Of a stretch of 33,598 nt of DNA, positions 24,432-33,090 are shown one piece after another. The notes under the pieces are model-generated. The model saw only the letters and a list, made by a program, of their open reading frames with translations, was not told the DNA's origin and made no database searches. The DNA is taken from the NCBI GenBank assembly GCA_900197625.1, contig FZLS01000027.1, forward strand, positions 1 to 33,598, given 5' to 3'. Numbering within the stretch: position 1 is the first letter of the stretch; each line of letters starts with the position of its first letter. Origin of the DNA: Rhodobacteraceae bacterium Water-Bin34 (GTDB lineage Bacteria > Pseudomonadota > Alphaproteobacteria > Rhodobacterales > Rhodobacteraceae). A program made the translations under genes and the position numbers.

Positions 24432-25349
24432 TTATAACATCATTTGGTAACTTGCTGCATTATAATGATACCCATCATTATGTGTATCAACATATCCAAG
24501 ACCTGGCCAAGGCATATGGTATCCTATAAAAGGTATTTTTTCATAAGCTAGCATACTTAATATTCTTCGCCTCGTTTTGGCCGCCATTTCTCTATCTCTG
24601 TCAAATCTTAGTTCCCAATCTGGATAAGCAAGTGACCAAACATAGTGATTGGCAAAATCCCCACCTAATAATAGCTGTTTGCCTTGACTTTCTATTATAA
24701 ATGCAAGGTGCCCGGGCGTATGTCCATAAGCATCTATAGCTGTTACGCCACTTACTACGTCATCTTCTGGATTAATCATGATTATTTCTTCTTCAAGTGG
24801 GCGGACCATTTGTTCGAATGTGTCATTCCCAGAAAAATCCCATTCTTCATATTCTAATTCACCACAATAATATGAAGCGTTTTTAAATGTCCTACCTTTT
24901 GAATTCCTCAGGCCACCGATATGGTCACCATGGAAATGTGTGAGTACAACCTTATCTATTTGATCAGGATAGTAGCCAGCAGATATCAATGCAGCTTCTG
25001 TGCCTTCAGAATTTTGACCAGTATCAAATAGTATTAATTCATTACCTGTATTTACAACAGTTGGAGTGTAAAACATTTGAAAGCGGTCATCTGGAATATT
25101 ATTATTTTTTGAAACTTCTGAAAAAACCTCTTTTGAGACATTTAATCCAAATATCTCTTGTGGATCGTTATTTATAGTTCGTGTTCCAGAAAGTATTGTG
25201 GTTATTTCAAAGTTACCTAACTGAAAGCGCCTGAAGTTACTAATTGAGGGTCCAAGAAGTGGTGCTGATGCCTGAGAAGCTTTTGCCGAAACTAAAGCTG
25301 ATGAACCAATAATAAAGTTACGCCGTTTTATAGATAGAGATTTTTTCAT
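24432..25349 (-). CDS. Metallo-beta-lactamase-fold hydrolase with Tat-type signal
   Basis: MBL-fold hydrolase of 305 aa. The zinc motif HFHGDH is at 138-143, with further ligands expected at His210 (YGHTPGH) and the downstream GGDFANH. The N-terminus KKSLSIKRRNFIIGSSALVS carries twin arginines at 9-10 and a hydrophobic stretch, so export of the folded enzyme by the Tat system is likely. This branch includes lactonases and esterase-like hydrolases. A GGGG ribosome-binding site precedes the ATG. It converges with the LysR gene and is divergent from the AEC permease. The substrate is unknown; an acyl lactone or ester in the periplasm is possible. Confidence 0.87.
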   Translation of the reverse strand: MKKSLSIKRRNFIIGSSALVSAKASQASAPLLGPSISNFRRFQLGNFEITTILSGTRTINNDPQEIFGLNVSKEVFSEVSKNNNIPDDRFQMFYTPTVVNTGNELILFDTGQNSEGTEAALISAGYYPDQIDKVVLTHFHGDHIGGLRNSKGRTFKNASYYCGELEYEEWDFSGNDTFEQMVRPLEEEIIMINPEDDVVSGVTAIDAYGHTPGHLAFIIESQGKQLLLGGDFANHYVWSLAYPDWELRFDRDREMAAKTRRRILSMLAYEKIPFIGYHMPWPGLGYVDTHNDGYHYNAASYQMML

Positions 25350-25368
25350 TTTGCCCCTTTGGGTAGAT

Positions 25369-25405
25369 GTAAATTTACTATGATTTAAATTTAACTTACA
25401 TGTAA
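25369..25405. promoter_or_regulatory. Two 10-bp palindromes in the MBL/AEC divergent promoter
   Basis: GTAAATTTAC (25369-25378) and TTACATGTAA (25396-25405) are both perfect palindromes with related ends (GTAAA/TTTAC), about 27 bases centre to centre, roughly 20-55 bases upstream of the MBL gene. They could be tandem half-sites for an unidentified regulator. In AT-rich DNA chance cannot be excluded. Confidence 0.25.
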
Positions 25406-25517
25406 AATTATGAATGTGTCTATTTAAAAATAAATATCTCTTTCTAACTTATAGTTGACCTTGAGTTGTCTTAGTGAAAGACAAAGGATTAATTTTGATT
25501 AGTATTTTGGATGAATT

Positions 25518-26420
25518 ATGCTTCAGGTTTTAACCAATAATATCCTACCAGTTTTTTCAATTTTGGCCCTTGGATTTTTATGTGGGCGAATACATTTAAT
25601 TTCTAGGGAAGAAGCAACCACACTGAACCGAATTGCTTTCTTGATTTTACAACCGGCTCTAATTTACCCATTAATTAGTAATGCTGATATTGGTCTATTC
25701 CATTTCGATGCAATTTTCCTATATGGATTTTGCCAATTTGTAGTGTTCTTAATCACATTCTTTCTATGTTTGTATGTGTTAAAACTAGATATTATAGAAT
25801 CTTGGTTGCTCGCCATGTGCACAATATTCGTAAATGGTTTATTATACATATGGCCTATTTCAGAACTGATTTATGGTGTTGATAATAATTATCCTATCAC
25901 GGCACTTGTGATTTGGGATGCTTCAATAATGTTTGCGTTCTTTATTATTTCAACTGAATTTTTAAGTAATAGAAAATCAAAAATTAAACCAATTATACTT
26001 AAACTCGTCAAAAATCCAGTTTTAATAGCAATATGTTTAGGTGTACTTGCTAATTTATCTAATTTTTTGACTCCAGAACCGGTTGCTCTTGCGATGAAAT
26101 TTTCTGGTGCTGCTGCAGCTCCTTTGACACTCTTAGCGCTTGGAGTGATTTTATCTTTTCACTCCATTATCCCAACAAAATCAGTTTCTTTTGTTGTGAT
26201 TATAAAACTTCTATTACTACCATTTGTAGTGTGGGCAATCTTAAAAATAGGTGATCGGCCAGAAATTTGGAACAATTTAACAATTTTGAATTCAGCTGGG
26301 CCATCTGGAGCTATGGCTTTTGCTCTGGCCATGCTTCACAAAGTAAATACAGATAAAATTGCTCCAGTTATAGTCTGGACTTCAATGCTTTCATTAATTT
26401 CACTTGCATATTTAGCTTAA
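25518..26420 (+). CDS. AEC-family transporter (auxin efflux carrier-like)
   Basis: Membrane permease of 300 aa with about ten hydrophobic segments in two halves, characteristic of the auxin efflux carrier/malonate transporter family. Typical blocks are FLILQPALIYPLIS near the N-terminus and ALAMKFSGAAAAPLTLLALG (about 191-210), plus the C-terminal NSAGPSGAMAFALAMLH. The start has GGATGAATT before the ATG. It is 43 bases upstream of the M20 amidohydrolase and probably co-transcribed, so it may export or import the acid or amino acid linked to that enzyme. Confidence 0.88.
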   Translation: MLQVLTNNILPVFSILALGFLCGRIHLISREEATTLNRIAFLILQPALIYPLISNADIGLFHFDAIFLYGFCQFVVFLITFFLCLYVLKLDIIESWLLAMCTIFVNGLLYIWPISELIYGVDNNYPITALVIWDASIMFAFFIISTEFLSNRKSKIKPIILKLVKNPVLIAICLGVLANLSNFLTPEPVALAMKFSGAAAAPLTLLALGVILSFHSIIPTKSVSFVVIIKLLLLPFVVWAILKIGDRPEIWNNLTILNSAGPSGAMAFALAMLHKVNTDKIAPVIVWTSMLSLISLAYLA

Positions 26421-26463
26421 AGATCATCTATTTAATAATGATTTTTTTAGCTAAGGCTTGGAT

Positions 26464-27600
26464 ATGAATTTTGATGTTAATACTTTTGTAAAAATAAGAC
26501 ATGATCTCCATAAAAATCCTGAGTTAGGCTTTTGTGAAGATAATACCAAGAGTAAAATAGTTAAATTTCTTACAGAAATTGGCCTTGAAGTTCATCAAGG
26601 GGTTGGTGTTGTAGGAGTTCTAAAGGTTGGAAAAGGCAATAAAACCATTGCCTTGCGCGCTGATATGGATGCATTACCAATAAAGGAAAAATCTATACAT
26701 GATTATGTGTCCAACTCTGAAGGCATAATGCATGCATGTGGGCATGATGGCCATATGGCAATGCTAATGGGTGCAGCGCAGAAGTTATCATTGGACAGAA
26801 ATTTTAATGGAAGGATTGTTTTCATTTTCCAGCCTAATGAAGAACATGGCTTGGGAGCCCAGGCAATGATTGAGGAAGGTTTGTTAGAAAAGTTTTCTAT
26901 ATCTGAGATATATGCATTTCATAATTTACCAGGTTCGCCTTTGGGAGAGGTTTCAACTCGTGTAGGGCAAATTTGTTCTAGTGAAAGTTTGTTCGAAATT
27001 GAATTAAACGGAATTGGTGGGCACTCATCAATGCCTCATGTAAGCAAAGATGTCATTGCAATTGGATCAGAATTAATAATTTCACTTCAAACTATTATTT
27101 CCCGAAAGTTATCTCCAAGATCAGGTGCTGTTATTTCTGTAACTGAGTTTATAAGTGATGGTCAAAGAAATATACTTGCTGGATCAGCGGTTATAAAAGG
27201 CGATGTACGAACAAAAAATTCAGCTGACAGAGATCTAATTAAAAATTTAATTGATAAAATGTGTCAGGGAATAGCTATTGGGCATGAAATAGAGGTTAAT
27301 CACAGTTTTAATACAGAATTTATTGAAACAATTAATGCGCAAGTGCCAACAGACATCGTAATACAGAGTGCAAATGAACTAGCGCTTGATGTTTTACCTG
27401 ATCGGGAAGCAATGAGCTTTTCTGAAGATTTTGCACATTTTTGTAATCGTGTTCCTGGTTGCTTTCTATTACTCGGAAATGGTGAAAATTCTCCTAATAA
27501 TCTTCCATTACATTCCGCATATTATGATTTTAATGATGAATTAATTTCTACAGGAATTTTACTTTGGGCAAAAATTGCAATTAATTCTTTGCCCAAATAA
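26464..27600 (+). CDS. M20-family amidohydrolase (hippurate hydrolase/ILR1-like)
   Basis: Zinc-dependent amidohydrolase of peptidase family M20D, 378 aa, cleaving N-acyl amino acids or similar amides. Metal-binding and catalytic blocks are ALRADMDALPIKE (about 63-75), HACGHDGH at 90-97 and FQPNEEHGLGA with the catalytic glutamate pair at 126-127; the dimerisation domain (about 175-290) begins GIGGHSSMPH. I start at ATG 26464, seven bases after AAGG; the TTG at 26458 is too close to that site. With the upstream AEC permease it forms a small uptake/efflux plus deacylation unit. Confidence 0.9.
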   Translation: MNFDVNTFVKIRHDLHKNPELGFCEDNTKSKIVKFLTEIGLEVHQGVGVVGVLKVGKGNKTIALRADMDALPIKEKSIHDYVSNSEGIMHACGHDGHMAMLMGAAQKLSLDRNFNGRIVFIFQPNEEHGLGAQAMIEEGLLEKFSISEIYAFHNLPGSPLGEVSTRVGQICSSESLFEIELNGIGGHSSMPHVSKDVIAIGSELIISLQTIISRKLSPRSGAVISVTEFISDGQRNILAGSAVIKGDVRTKNSADRDLIKNLIDKMCQGIAIGHEIEVNHSFNTEFIETINAQVPTDIVIQSANELALDVLPDREAMSFSEDFAHFCNRVPGCFLLLGNGENSPNNLPLHSAYYDFNDELISTGILLWAKIAINSLPK

Positions 27601-27629
27601 TACTGAAATTATTGAATTTATCTTTTTTG

Positions 27630-28070
27630 TTAGTTGTTAAAAGTTACAACTGCTCCAGCTAGAACAAAAATAAGTGCAATTCTACCAATTGAGGTAATTG
27701 GTTTCATTAATTTTACGTTCGGTGGTGTTTTGTTTTTGGAAGATTTATATATATGAGTATTGCCAATTATAGACATAAGAAGCAGTACTGTAGCTCCAAT
27801 CAATTTAACTGCAAAGGCAGTCCCAAGGTAGGCGCCTTGATAAATTAATCCGTGCAACGCTAAACCAGTAATCCACAATACAATTAAAGATCCAAGACCC
27901 ATAATTCCTAATATTTGCATGGATCGTCCTACAAGTGGAGTAGGGGGTTGTTTTGCTTTTAAATGAACTGATTGCACTACTGCACCACCAATTCCAATAC
28001 CACCAGCTATAAAAATTGATAAAAAATGCAAAAACTTAAGAATGTATATTTCCATAGGTAACCCAATCAT
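27630..28070 (-). CDS. Small four-helix membrane protein, function unknown
   Basis: A 146-aa protein with four hydrophobic segments (about 8-30, 52-73, 81-103 and 124-143). It begins MEIYILKFLHFLSIFIAGGIG if the ATG at 28055 is used, which has GGG seven bases upstream and may be the better start than 28070. The His in segment 1 (KFLHFLS) and small-residue-rich helices recall CopD/DUF2269-type membrane proteins, but no diagnostic motif is present. It converges with the M20 gene and is divergent from the VOC gene. I do not assign a function. Confidence 0.7.
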   Translation of the reverse strand: MIGLPMEIYILKFLHFLSIFIAGGIGIGGAVVQSVHLKAKQPPTPLVGRSMQILGIMGLGSLIVLWITGLALHGLIYQGAYLGTAFAVKLIGATVLLLMSIIGNTHIYKSSKNKTPPNVKLMKPITSIGRIALIFVLAGAVVTFNN

Positions 28071-28169
28071 TTAAAATTATATTCAAATATAACCAATAAT
28101 GTATTTTTTAAAAGTATCAATCTTTTGAAATGTTATTATAAATTATCTTAATCGATGAGGATTATAAAT

Positions 28170-28586
28170 ATGAAACTTGAATTTCATCACATTAATTTTG
28201 TTTCAGAGGATGTGGATAGGTTACATAATTTTTACACAAAAATATTAGGTCTTGATAATATTCCTGCTGAGATGTTTCCACGGCCAGATGAAACCAAAGA
28301 TGCTGGTTATAGTGGAAAGATAAAATTTGCCACTGATGGAAAAATGCAAATGCATTTAGCTGAACGTAATTTAGATATTGGTTTTAAGCATAATGAAATT
28401 ATAAACCCAGTAGAAAGAGGGCATATAGCATTCAAAACTGATAATATTCAGGAATTTTTATTAATGCTTGATCGTAACAATATACCATATTCTGATTATG
28501 GAACGACATTTGCTAAAGAATGGCATCAAGTTTTTTTTCATGACCCTGAGGGTAATATAATCGAAGTGCATCAATCGGTTTTATAA
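28170..28586 (+). CDS. VOC-family protein (glyoxalase/dioxygenase-like)
   Basis: Vicinal oxygen chelate protein of 138 aa from the ATG at 28170, which has GAGG nine bases upstream; the ATG at 28155 overlaps that site. Paired beta-alpha-beta-beta-beta modules are visible: KLEFHHINFVSEDVDRLHNFYTKILGL, then RGHIAFKTDNIQEFL, ending FFHDPEGNIIEVHQ. Candidate metal ligands are the His in FHHINF, His in GHIAFK and Glu in IIEVHQ. Glyoxalase, dioxygenase or thiol transferase activity is possible. Its stop overlaps the convergent gene's stop region by six bases. Confidence 0.85.
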   Translation: MKLEFHHINFVSEDVDRLHNFYTKILGLDNIPAEMFPRPDETKDAGYSGKIKFATDGKMQMHLAERNLDIGFKHNEIINPVERGHIAFKTDNIQEFLLMLDRNNIPYSDYGTTFAKEWHQVFFHDPEGNIIEVHQSVL

Positions 28587-29525
28587 AATACTATTATTAT
28601 AAATTTTTATAAGATATTTAGCAATCATAAGATCTAAATGTGCACCACCACCATTCTTGAATATGGTTATTTCATCGGTTGATTTTCTTCCACTTTTTGA
28701 AGAAGGAATTAAATCATAGAAATCTCCTCTTATGTCATTTTTACTAATTACCCCATTTGAAATAGGTATCGTTAATTCTCCGATGTGTTCAATCGTTGTG
28801 GCTCTGCTATCAACAAAAATTGATCCTGAAGACATTAAAAAATCATCAGCTTCCCTCATATCTGAAGTGAATGCTCCAATTAGATCAATATGAGTACCAG
28901 GCTTTACCCATTTTCCTTTGAGGACTGGTTCATGTGCCATTGTTGCAGTGCTAATTATATCTGCAGTGGAGGCTGATAGCTCTATATCATCATTGGTTTC
29001 AATAGTGGGACTTAATCCTTTTATTTTATTTATTAAGATTTCTGCTTTTTCTATATTTCTAGCCCAAATTGTAATTTTTTCTAAATCAGGGAATGCTTTT
29101 GAATAAGCATAAATAAGGCTTTCTGCTACTGTACCAGCACCTATAATTAGTAAATGTTTACTATTTTCGCGTGCTAATAATTTTGCGCCCAAAATTGAGT
29201 CACTAGCTGTTTTTATTTCAGTTATTAGTTTGCTTTCAATAATAGCACTTAATTCTCCAGTAATAGGTTCATAAACCATCATTGCGCCTTGAACGGTTGG
29301 CAATCCTCTTTTGGAGTTTTCTGCTATGGCGGTTACCGCTTTTACACCATAACCTAATCCCTCAATGTATGCAGATCTGCTCAATAATACTGCATTTTTT
29401 GAACCAAGAAATGTATCACCAACTTGTGCTTCCTTGAGAAAGTGCCCAGCCCGCAGTGCGTCCATTGCTTCTAGCCAAGATACTAATTTTTTTGTTTCTT
29501 TATAAGTTATCATTCTTAATGACAT
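28581..29525 (-). CDS. Ornithine cyclodeaminase/mu-crystallin-family reductase
   Basis: NAD(P)-dependent enzyme of 314 aa in the ornithine cyclodeaminase family. The substrate-binding lysine is Lys62 (GVKAVT), the dinucleotide motif GAGTVAES is at 129-136, and DSRATTIEHIGEL and the C-terminal IFKNGGGAHLDLM are typical of delta1-pyrroline-2-carboxylate or ketimine reductases. True ornithine cyclodeaminase is less likely given the short length and context. It is divergent from a proline-racemase-family gene. In trans-3-hydroxy-L-proline catabolism exactly such a pair acts in sequence, dehydratase then delta1-pyrroline-2-carboxylate reductase yielding proline. Confidence 0.87.
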   Translation of the reverse strand: MSLRMITYKETKKLVSWLEAMDALRAGHFLKEAQVGDTFLGSKNAVLLSRSAYIEGLGYGVKAVTAIAENSKRGLPTVQGAMMVYEPITGELSAIIESKLITEIKTASDSILGAKLLARENSKHLLIIGAGTVAESLIYAYSKAFPDLEKITIWARNIEKAEILINKIKGLSPTIETNDDIELSASTADIISTATMAHEPVLKGKWVKPGTHIDLIGAFTSDMREADDFLMSSGSIFVDSRATTIEHIGELTIPISNGVISKNDIRGDFYDLIPSSKSGRKSTDEITIFKNGGGAHLDLMIAKYLIKIYNNSIL

Positions 29526-29728
29526 GAGTTTTTACCTATGATGTAATTTCTTATTTTTGTTAAAAGGAATTATGCTTTCAATTCTAAAGTAAATTAATTC
29601 TCTTTCAATGAATTTTAGATAAAATGCAGTGAAGAAGATAAAATTTGATAATGTTATTTCAAAATAACCTATTGAATAATCGATACTTTATTTATTTAAT
29701 GAAGTATAAATATAAAAGACTAATTTTA

Positions 29729-30760
29729 ATGCAATCAAATAAAATCATACATGTAGTTTCATGCCATGCTGAAGGTGAGGTAGGGGATGTTATTGTAGGT
29801 GGTGTTTTGCCCCCACCTGGAGATACAATTTGGGACCAACGTACTTGGATTGAAAATGATGCTACTTTAAGAAATTTTGTACTTAATGAACCAAGGGGAG
29901 GTGTATTTAGACATGTAAATTTATTAGTTCCTCCAAAAAATGCTTTAGCAGATGCAGCGTTTATAATAATGGAACCTGAGGATACACCCCCAATGTCCGG
30001 TTCTAACTCTATTTGTGTGGCTACCGTTTTACTAGATACAGGTATTATTCCCATGCAAGAACCAATAACTGAAATGACATTAGAAGCCCCTGGCGGGCTT
30101 GTAAGCGTTAGAGCTTATTGTGAGGATGGCAAAGCAAAAAAAATAGAATTAGAAAATTTACCATCATTTGCTAGTCTTCTTGACGTTTATTTAGATGTTG
30201 AGGGCTTTGGAAGCATTAAAGTTGATACTGCTTTTGGAGGGGATAGTTTTGTTGTCGTTGATCCGCATGCATTAGGTCTTTCTTTAAATATAGATGAAGC
30301 AAAAGACCTAGCAGAAATTGGTGTTAAGATAACAAATGCAGCCAATTCCCAGTTGAAATTCCAACATCCAGAGCAACCCAATTGGATGCATCATTCTTTT
30401 TGTTTGTTTGCGGGTAAAATTGAAAAAAATGAAACTGGATTATGCGCAAAATCAATAGTTTCAATCAAGCCTGGGAAGTTAGATCGTTCACCAACGGGAA
30501 CTGCTGTGTCTGCTAGAATGGCAATATTACATGCAAAGGGTCAAATGCAAACTGGTGATCACTTTACTGGGAAATCTATTATAGGCTCTGAATTTCACGG
30601 TAAAATTCTTGGAAAGACCAAAGTGGGAAGTATTGATGCTATTAGACCTCAGATAACTGGGCGAGGGTGGGTTACAGGAACTCATCAATATACTCTTGAT
30701 CCAAATGACCCATGGCCTGAAGGTTATAGGATTTCTGATACCTGGCCATCTATAAAATAA
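29729..30760 (+). CDS. Proline-racemase-family protein, trans-3-hydroxyproline dehydratase-like
   Basis: Proline racemase superfamily enzyme, 344 aa from the ATG at 29729; an upstream in-frame ATG at 29645 would add 28 unconserved, basic residues. The two catalytic cysteine positions of proline racemase and 4-hydroxyproline epimerase are both substituted: Ser90 in PPMSGSNS (where MCGH is usual) and Thr256 in [12 protein letters not shown] (where SPCGTG is usual). Thr at the second site is the mark of trans-3-hydroxy-L-proline dehydratases. The rest of the fold is intact, including [10 protein letters not shown] (169-178), so this is not a decayed gene. Racemase activity is unlikely. It pairs with the divergent reductase gene at 28581. 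Confidence 0.85.
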   Translation: MQSNKIIHVVSCHAEGEVGDVIVGGVLPPPGDTIWDQRTWIENDATLRNFVLNEPRGGVFRHVNLLVPPKNALADAAFIIMEPEDTPPMSGSNSICVATVLLDTGIIPMQEPITEMTLEAPGGLVSVRAYCEDGKAKKIELENLPSFASLLDVYLDVEGFGSIKVDTAFGGDSFVVVDPHALGLSLNIDEAKDLAEIGVKITNAANSQLKFQHPEQPNWMHHSFCLFAGKIEKNETGLCAKSIVSIKPGKLDRSPTGTAVSARMAILHAKGQMQTGDHFTGKSIIGSEFHGKILGKTKVGSIDAIRPQITGRGWVTGTHQYTLDPNDPWPEGYRISDTWPSIK

Positions 30761-30784
30761 TATTTGAATACATATAGATATTGC

Positions 30785-30807
30785 ACTGTTAATTTTTTGT
30801 TAGCAGT
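30785..30807. terminator. Hairpin between convergent proline-racemase and helicase genes
   Basis: ACTGTTAA (30785-30792) pairs with TTAGCAGT (30800-30807) through one wobble pair over a seven-base loop, five bases beyond the helicase stop and 24 bases after the proline-racemase stop. On the plus strand it is followed by TTTATTTATCTTCT. It could terminate both convergent transcripts weakly. Confidence 0.35.
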
Positions 30808-30811
30808 TTAT

Positions 30812-32815
30812 TTATCTTCTACGTTTCAAAACAGCATTTTTCCCTCTTGGGGCATTTGTTTTTTCTTTTCTAGGGCGATCATTTCTTTTCTTTTTTGTAT
30901 TTTCTTTTTTTACGCCTTGTTTATCCCCGTCTGGTTTTGGTCTTGCGCGGTTTTTTGGTTTAGATTTTTTACCACCTTCATTTGACCAATTTGGTTTTCC
31001 TTTATTCCTATTGTCAGGTTTAGATTCTTTTTTGTTACGAGCTTTTAGGGGAATTACTCCTCCTTCTGGACGTGTTTCAGGGTTTTTATTTGGATTTGGT
31101 TTTGAACGACGTATTTGGGGTTCAATATCCAATGGATCGCGATCGTCTCTACTAGTATCACTATCCCATTTCTTTTTTGATTTGAAAGGGTTCCCATTTT
31201 TGTCTGCCCTGTCAAATTTATCACGTGGGGAAGTTTTAATTTTTGGAGCTTTAGCTAATTGTTTCAACCAGGCCCCTGGTTCAATCTCTTTGTTTGGCCC
31301 TATGGCTTTCAAAAATCCCTCTACACTTGATTTGAGTATTTCTATGAAAGTTTCAGTATCTTGTATTCTTATTGCACCGATGTCATCGCGTGAAAGATTG
31401 CCTGCTTTGCAAATCATAGGGAGCATTCTGCGTGGATTAGCATCTGCTTCACGACCACCAGTGATAGAGAACCAAACAGTTGGTCCAAATTCGCCACGTG
31501 GTTTAGGTGCTCCAGTGGCACCTGACGGAGCTAATTCTTCCGGTGCAGATTGATTTGCAATGTATAAACGGAAAAATGCAGTTGCTAGTTGTTCTTTATT
31601 AAATGTTTCAATTAATTTATCTACACTGCCTTTTTCTGCGGATGTTGGTAAATTTGCCCAAGTGCTATCAGACAAGAGTCTTTCCTGATCTTTTTCAATT
31701 ATTTGTTTTGCGGAAGGAGCATCTTGCCAATTTGCAGTTACTTTACCTAATTGTAACAAACGTTCTGCTTTTTTACGAAATCGACTAGGTACAATCATAG
31801 CTGAAACACCTTGGCGGCCTGCACGGCCAGTACGGCCTGATCGATGTAGCATAGTTTCATGGTTTTGGGGCAGTTCAGCATGCACAACCAAATCTAGGTT
31901 TGGAAGATCAATTCCACGTGCTGCGACATCTGTTGCCACACAAACTCTAGCTCGACCATCACGCATTGCTTGTAAGGCATGAGTTCGTTCTGATTGGGAC
32001 AGTTCACCTGAAAGTGCAACAACTGAAAATCCACGATTTGATAATCTAGATGTTAATCGATTGACCATTGCTCTTGTATTGCAGAATACAAGAGCATTTG
32101 GCGCTTCATAATACCTAAGGGCATTTATAATGGCATTTTCTCCATCCCTAGGTGACACGGTCATAGCAATGTACTCAATATCAGCATGCTGTTTCGTGTC
32201 TGATACAGTGGTTATGCGAATGGCGTCTTTTTGATAGCTTTTTGCTAAATTCACAATTGCACGAGGAACTGTTGCAGAGAACATTAGAGTCCTTCTATTT
32301 CCTGGTGCCTCAGATAGTATAAACTCTAAATCCTCTCTAAATCCTAAATCTAACATCTCATCAGCTTCATCTAAAACTACTGCTTTTACTTGAGATAAGT
32401 TAATTGAGCCTCTCTGAATGTGATCTCTAAGGCGCCCTGGTGTTGCGACTACTATATGAGAGCCTCGTTCAAGCGATCTTCGCTCATCACGCATATCCAT
32501 ACCACCAACACATGATGCTATAGTTGCTTTAGCCATTCCATATAACCAAGTTAATTCTCGTTTAACCTGCATAGCTAATTCTCTTGTAGGAGCGATCACT
32601 AAAGCTAAAGGTGAACCTGCTGTGTCAAAATTCACTGAATCTTTTAATATTGTTGGTGCAATGGCGATGCCAAATCCAACGGTCTTTCCTGATCCAGTTT
32701 GCGCTGAAACTAATAAATCAGAACTTTCAAACTCTTTTTTACTTACCTCTGATTGCACAGGAGTAAGTACATCGTAGCCTTGTTTTGCAAGGGCATCTGC
32801 TAATGTTTTAATCAC
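30812..32815 (-). CDS. DEAD-box ATP-dependent RNA helicase (DeaD/CsdA-like)
   Basis: RNA helicase of 667 aa. Motif I AQTGSGKT is at 38-45, PTREL at 76-80, TPGR at 125-128, DEAD at 149-152, SAT at 180-182 and motif VI HRSGRTGRAG at 324-333. A DbpA-type RNA-binding domain follows at about 445-505 (GPTVWFSITGG, RMLPMICKAGNLSRDDIGAI). The last 150 residues are Lys/Arg/Asn-rich and disordered, as in cold-shock and ribosome-assembly helicases. The start codon is GTG at 32815: an in-frame TAA lies five codons upstream and no ATG is near. The structured leader (32820-33060) suggests post-transcriptional control. Confidence 0.93.
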   Translation of the reverse strand: MIKTLADALAKQGYDVLTPVQSEVSKKEFESSDLLVSAQTGSGKTVGFGIAIAPTILKDSVNFDTAGSPLALVIAPTRELAMQVKRELTWLYGMAKATIASCVGGMDMRDERRSLERGSHIVVATPGRLRDHIQRGSINLSQVKAVVLDEADEMLDLGFREDLEFILSEAPGNRRTLMFSATVPRAIVNLAKSYQKDAIRITTVSDTKQHADIEYIAMTVSPRDGENAIINALRYYEAPNALVFCNTRAMVNRLTSRLSNRGFSVVALSGELSQSERTHALQAMRDGRARVCVATDVAARGIDLPNLDLVVHAELPQNHETMLHRSGRTGRAGRQGVSAMIVPSRFRKKAERLLQLGKVTANWQDAPSAKQIIEKDQERLLSDSTWANLPTSAEKGSVDKLIETFNKEQLATAFFRLYIANQSAPEELAPSGATGAPKPRGEFGPTVWFSITGGREADANPRRMLPMICKAGNLSRDDIGAIRIQDTETFIEILKSSVEGFLKAIGPNKEIEPGAWLKQLAKAPKIKTSPRDKFDRADKNGNPFKSKKKWDSDTSRDDRDPLDIEPQIRRSKPNPNKNPETRPEGGVIPLKARNKKESKPDNRNKGKPNWSNEGGKKSKPKNRARPKPDGDKQGVKKENTKKKRNDRPRKEKTNAPRGKNAVLKRRR

Positions 32816-32854
32816 AGTTTTTATTTCTTATCATCGCAGGGTTCCGTGACTTAA

Positions 32855-32917
32855 AGCCAGTGGGAGGATCACTGCTGGTTAACATTCAATATTTGGTAAA
32901 CCCCAAATGTTACCAAA
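32855..32917 (-). promoter_or_regulatory. Structured 5' leader of the helicase mRNA
   Basis: Two hairpins lie upstream of the GTG start. Read along the mRNA, TTTGGTAA (32917-32910) pairs with TTACCAAA (32899-32892), an eight-base stem; an overlapping alternative uses ATTTGG (32908-32903) with CCAAAT (32896-32891), so the two cannot form together. Nearer the start, CAGTG (32874-32870) pairs with CACTG (32862-32858), flanked by AG/CT, presenting ATCCTCC in the loop. A tiny ORF of eight codons (32834-32808) overlaps the helicase start. The pairings are visible; a regulatory role is inferred. Confidence 0.4.
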
Positions 32918-33090
32918 AGGCTAGAATGCTTAAACCCAAAATTGCATCACATTACCTGTGATTGGGCGATATTCTTTATTTGTCATAAAGTATAGAGTTA
33001 AACTTATAATTTATGTTAATCTTTTGCTTGTATTAAATATAAAGAAACTGGATAAAATGTTATTAAATTATTTTTTCCTTGGATTCTACA

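Noticed and set aside
31011..31553. Plus-strand open frame of 180 codons inside the helicase gene
   Set aside because: Antisense of the Lys/Arg-rich helicase C-terminal region; no ribosome-binding site and no recognisable family, while the helicase frame has all motifs.
32946..32962. ATCACA-TTACC-TGTGAT as a CRP/FNR site
   Set aside because: The half-sites are in the opposite order to the TGTGA-N6-TCACA consensus, and the spacer is five; kept only as an unexplained inverted repeat.
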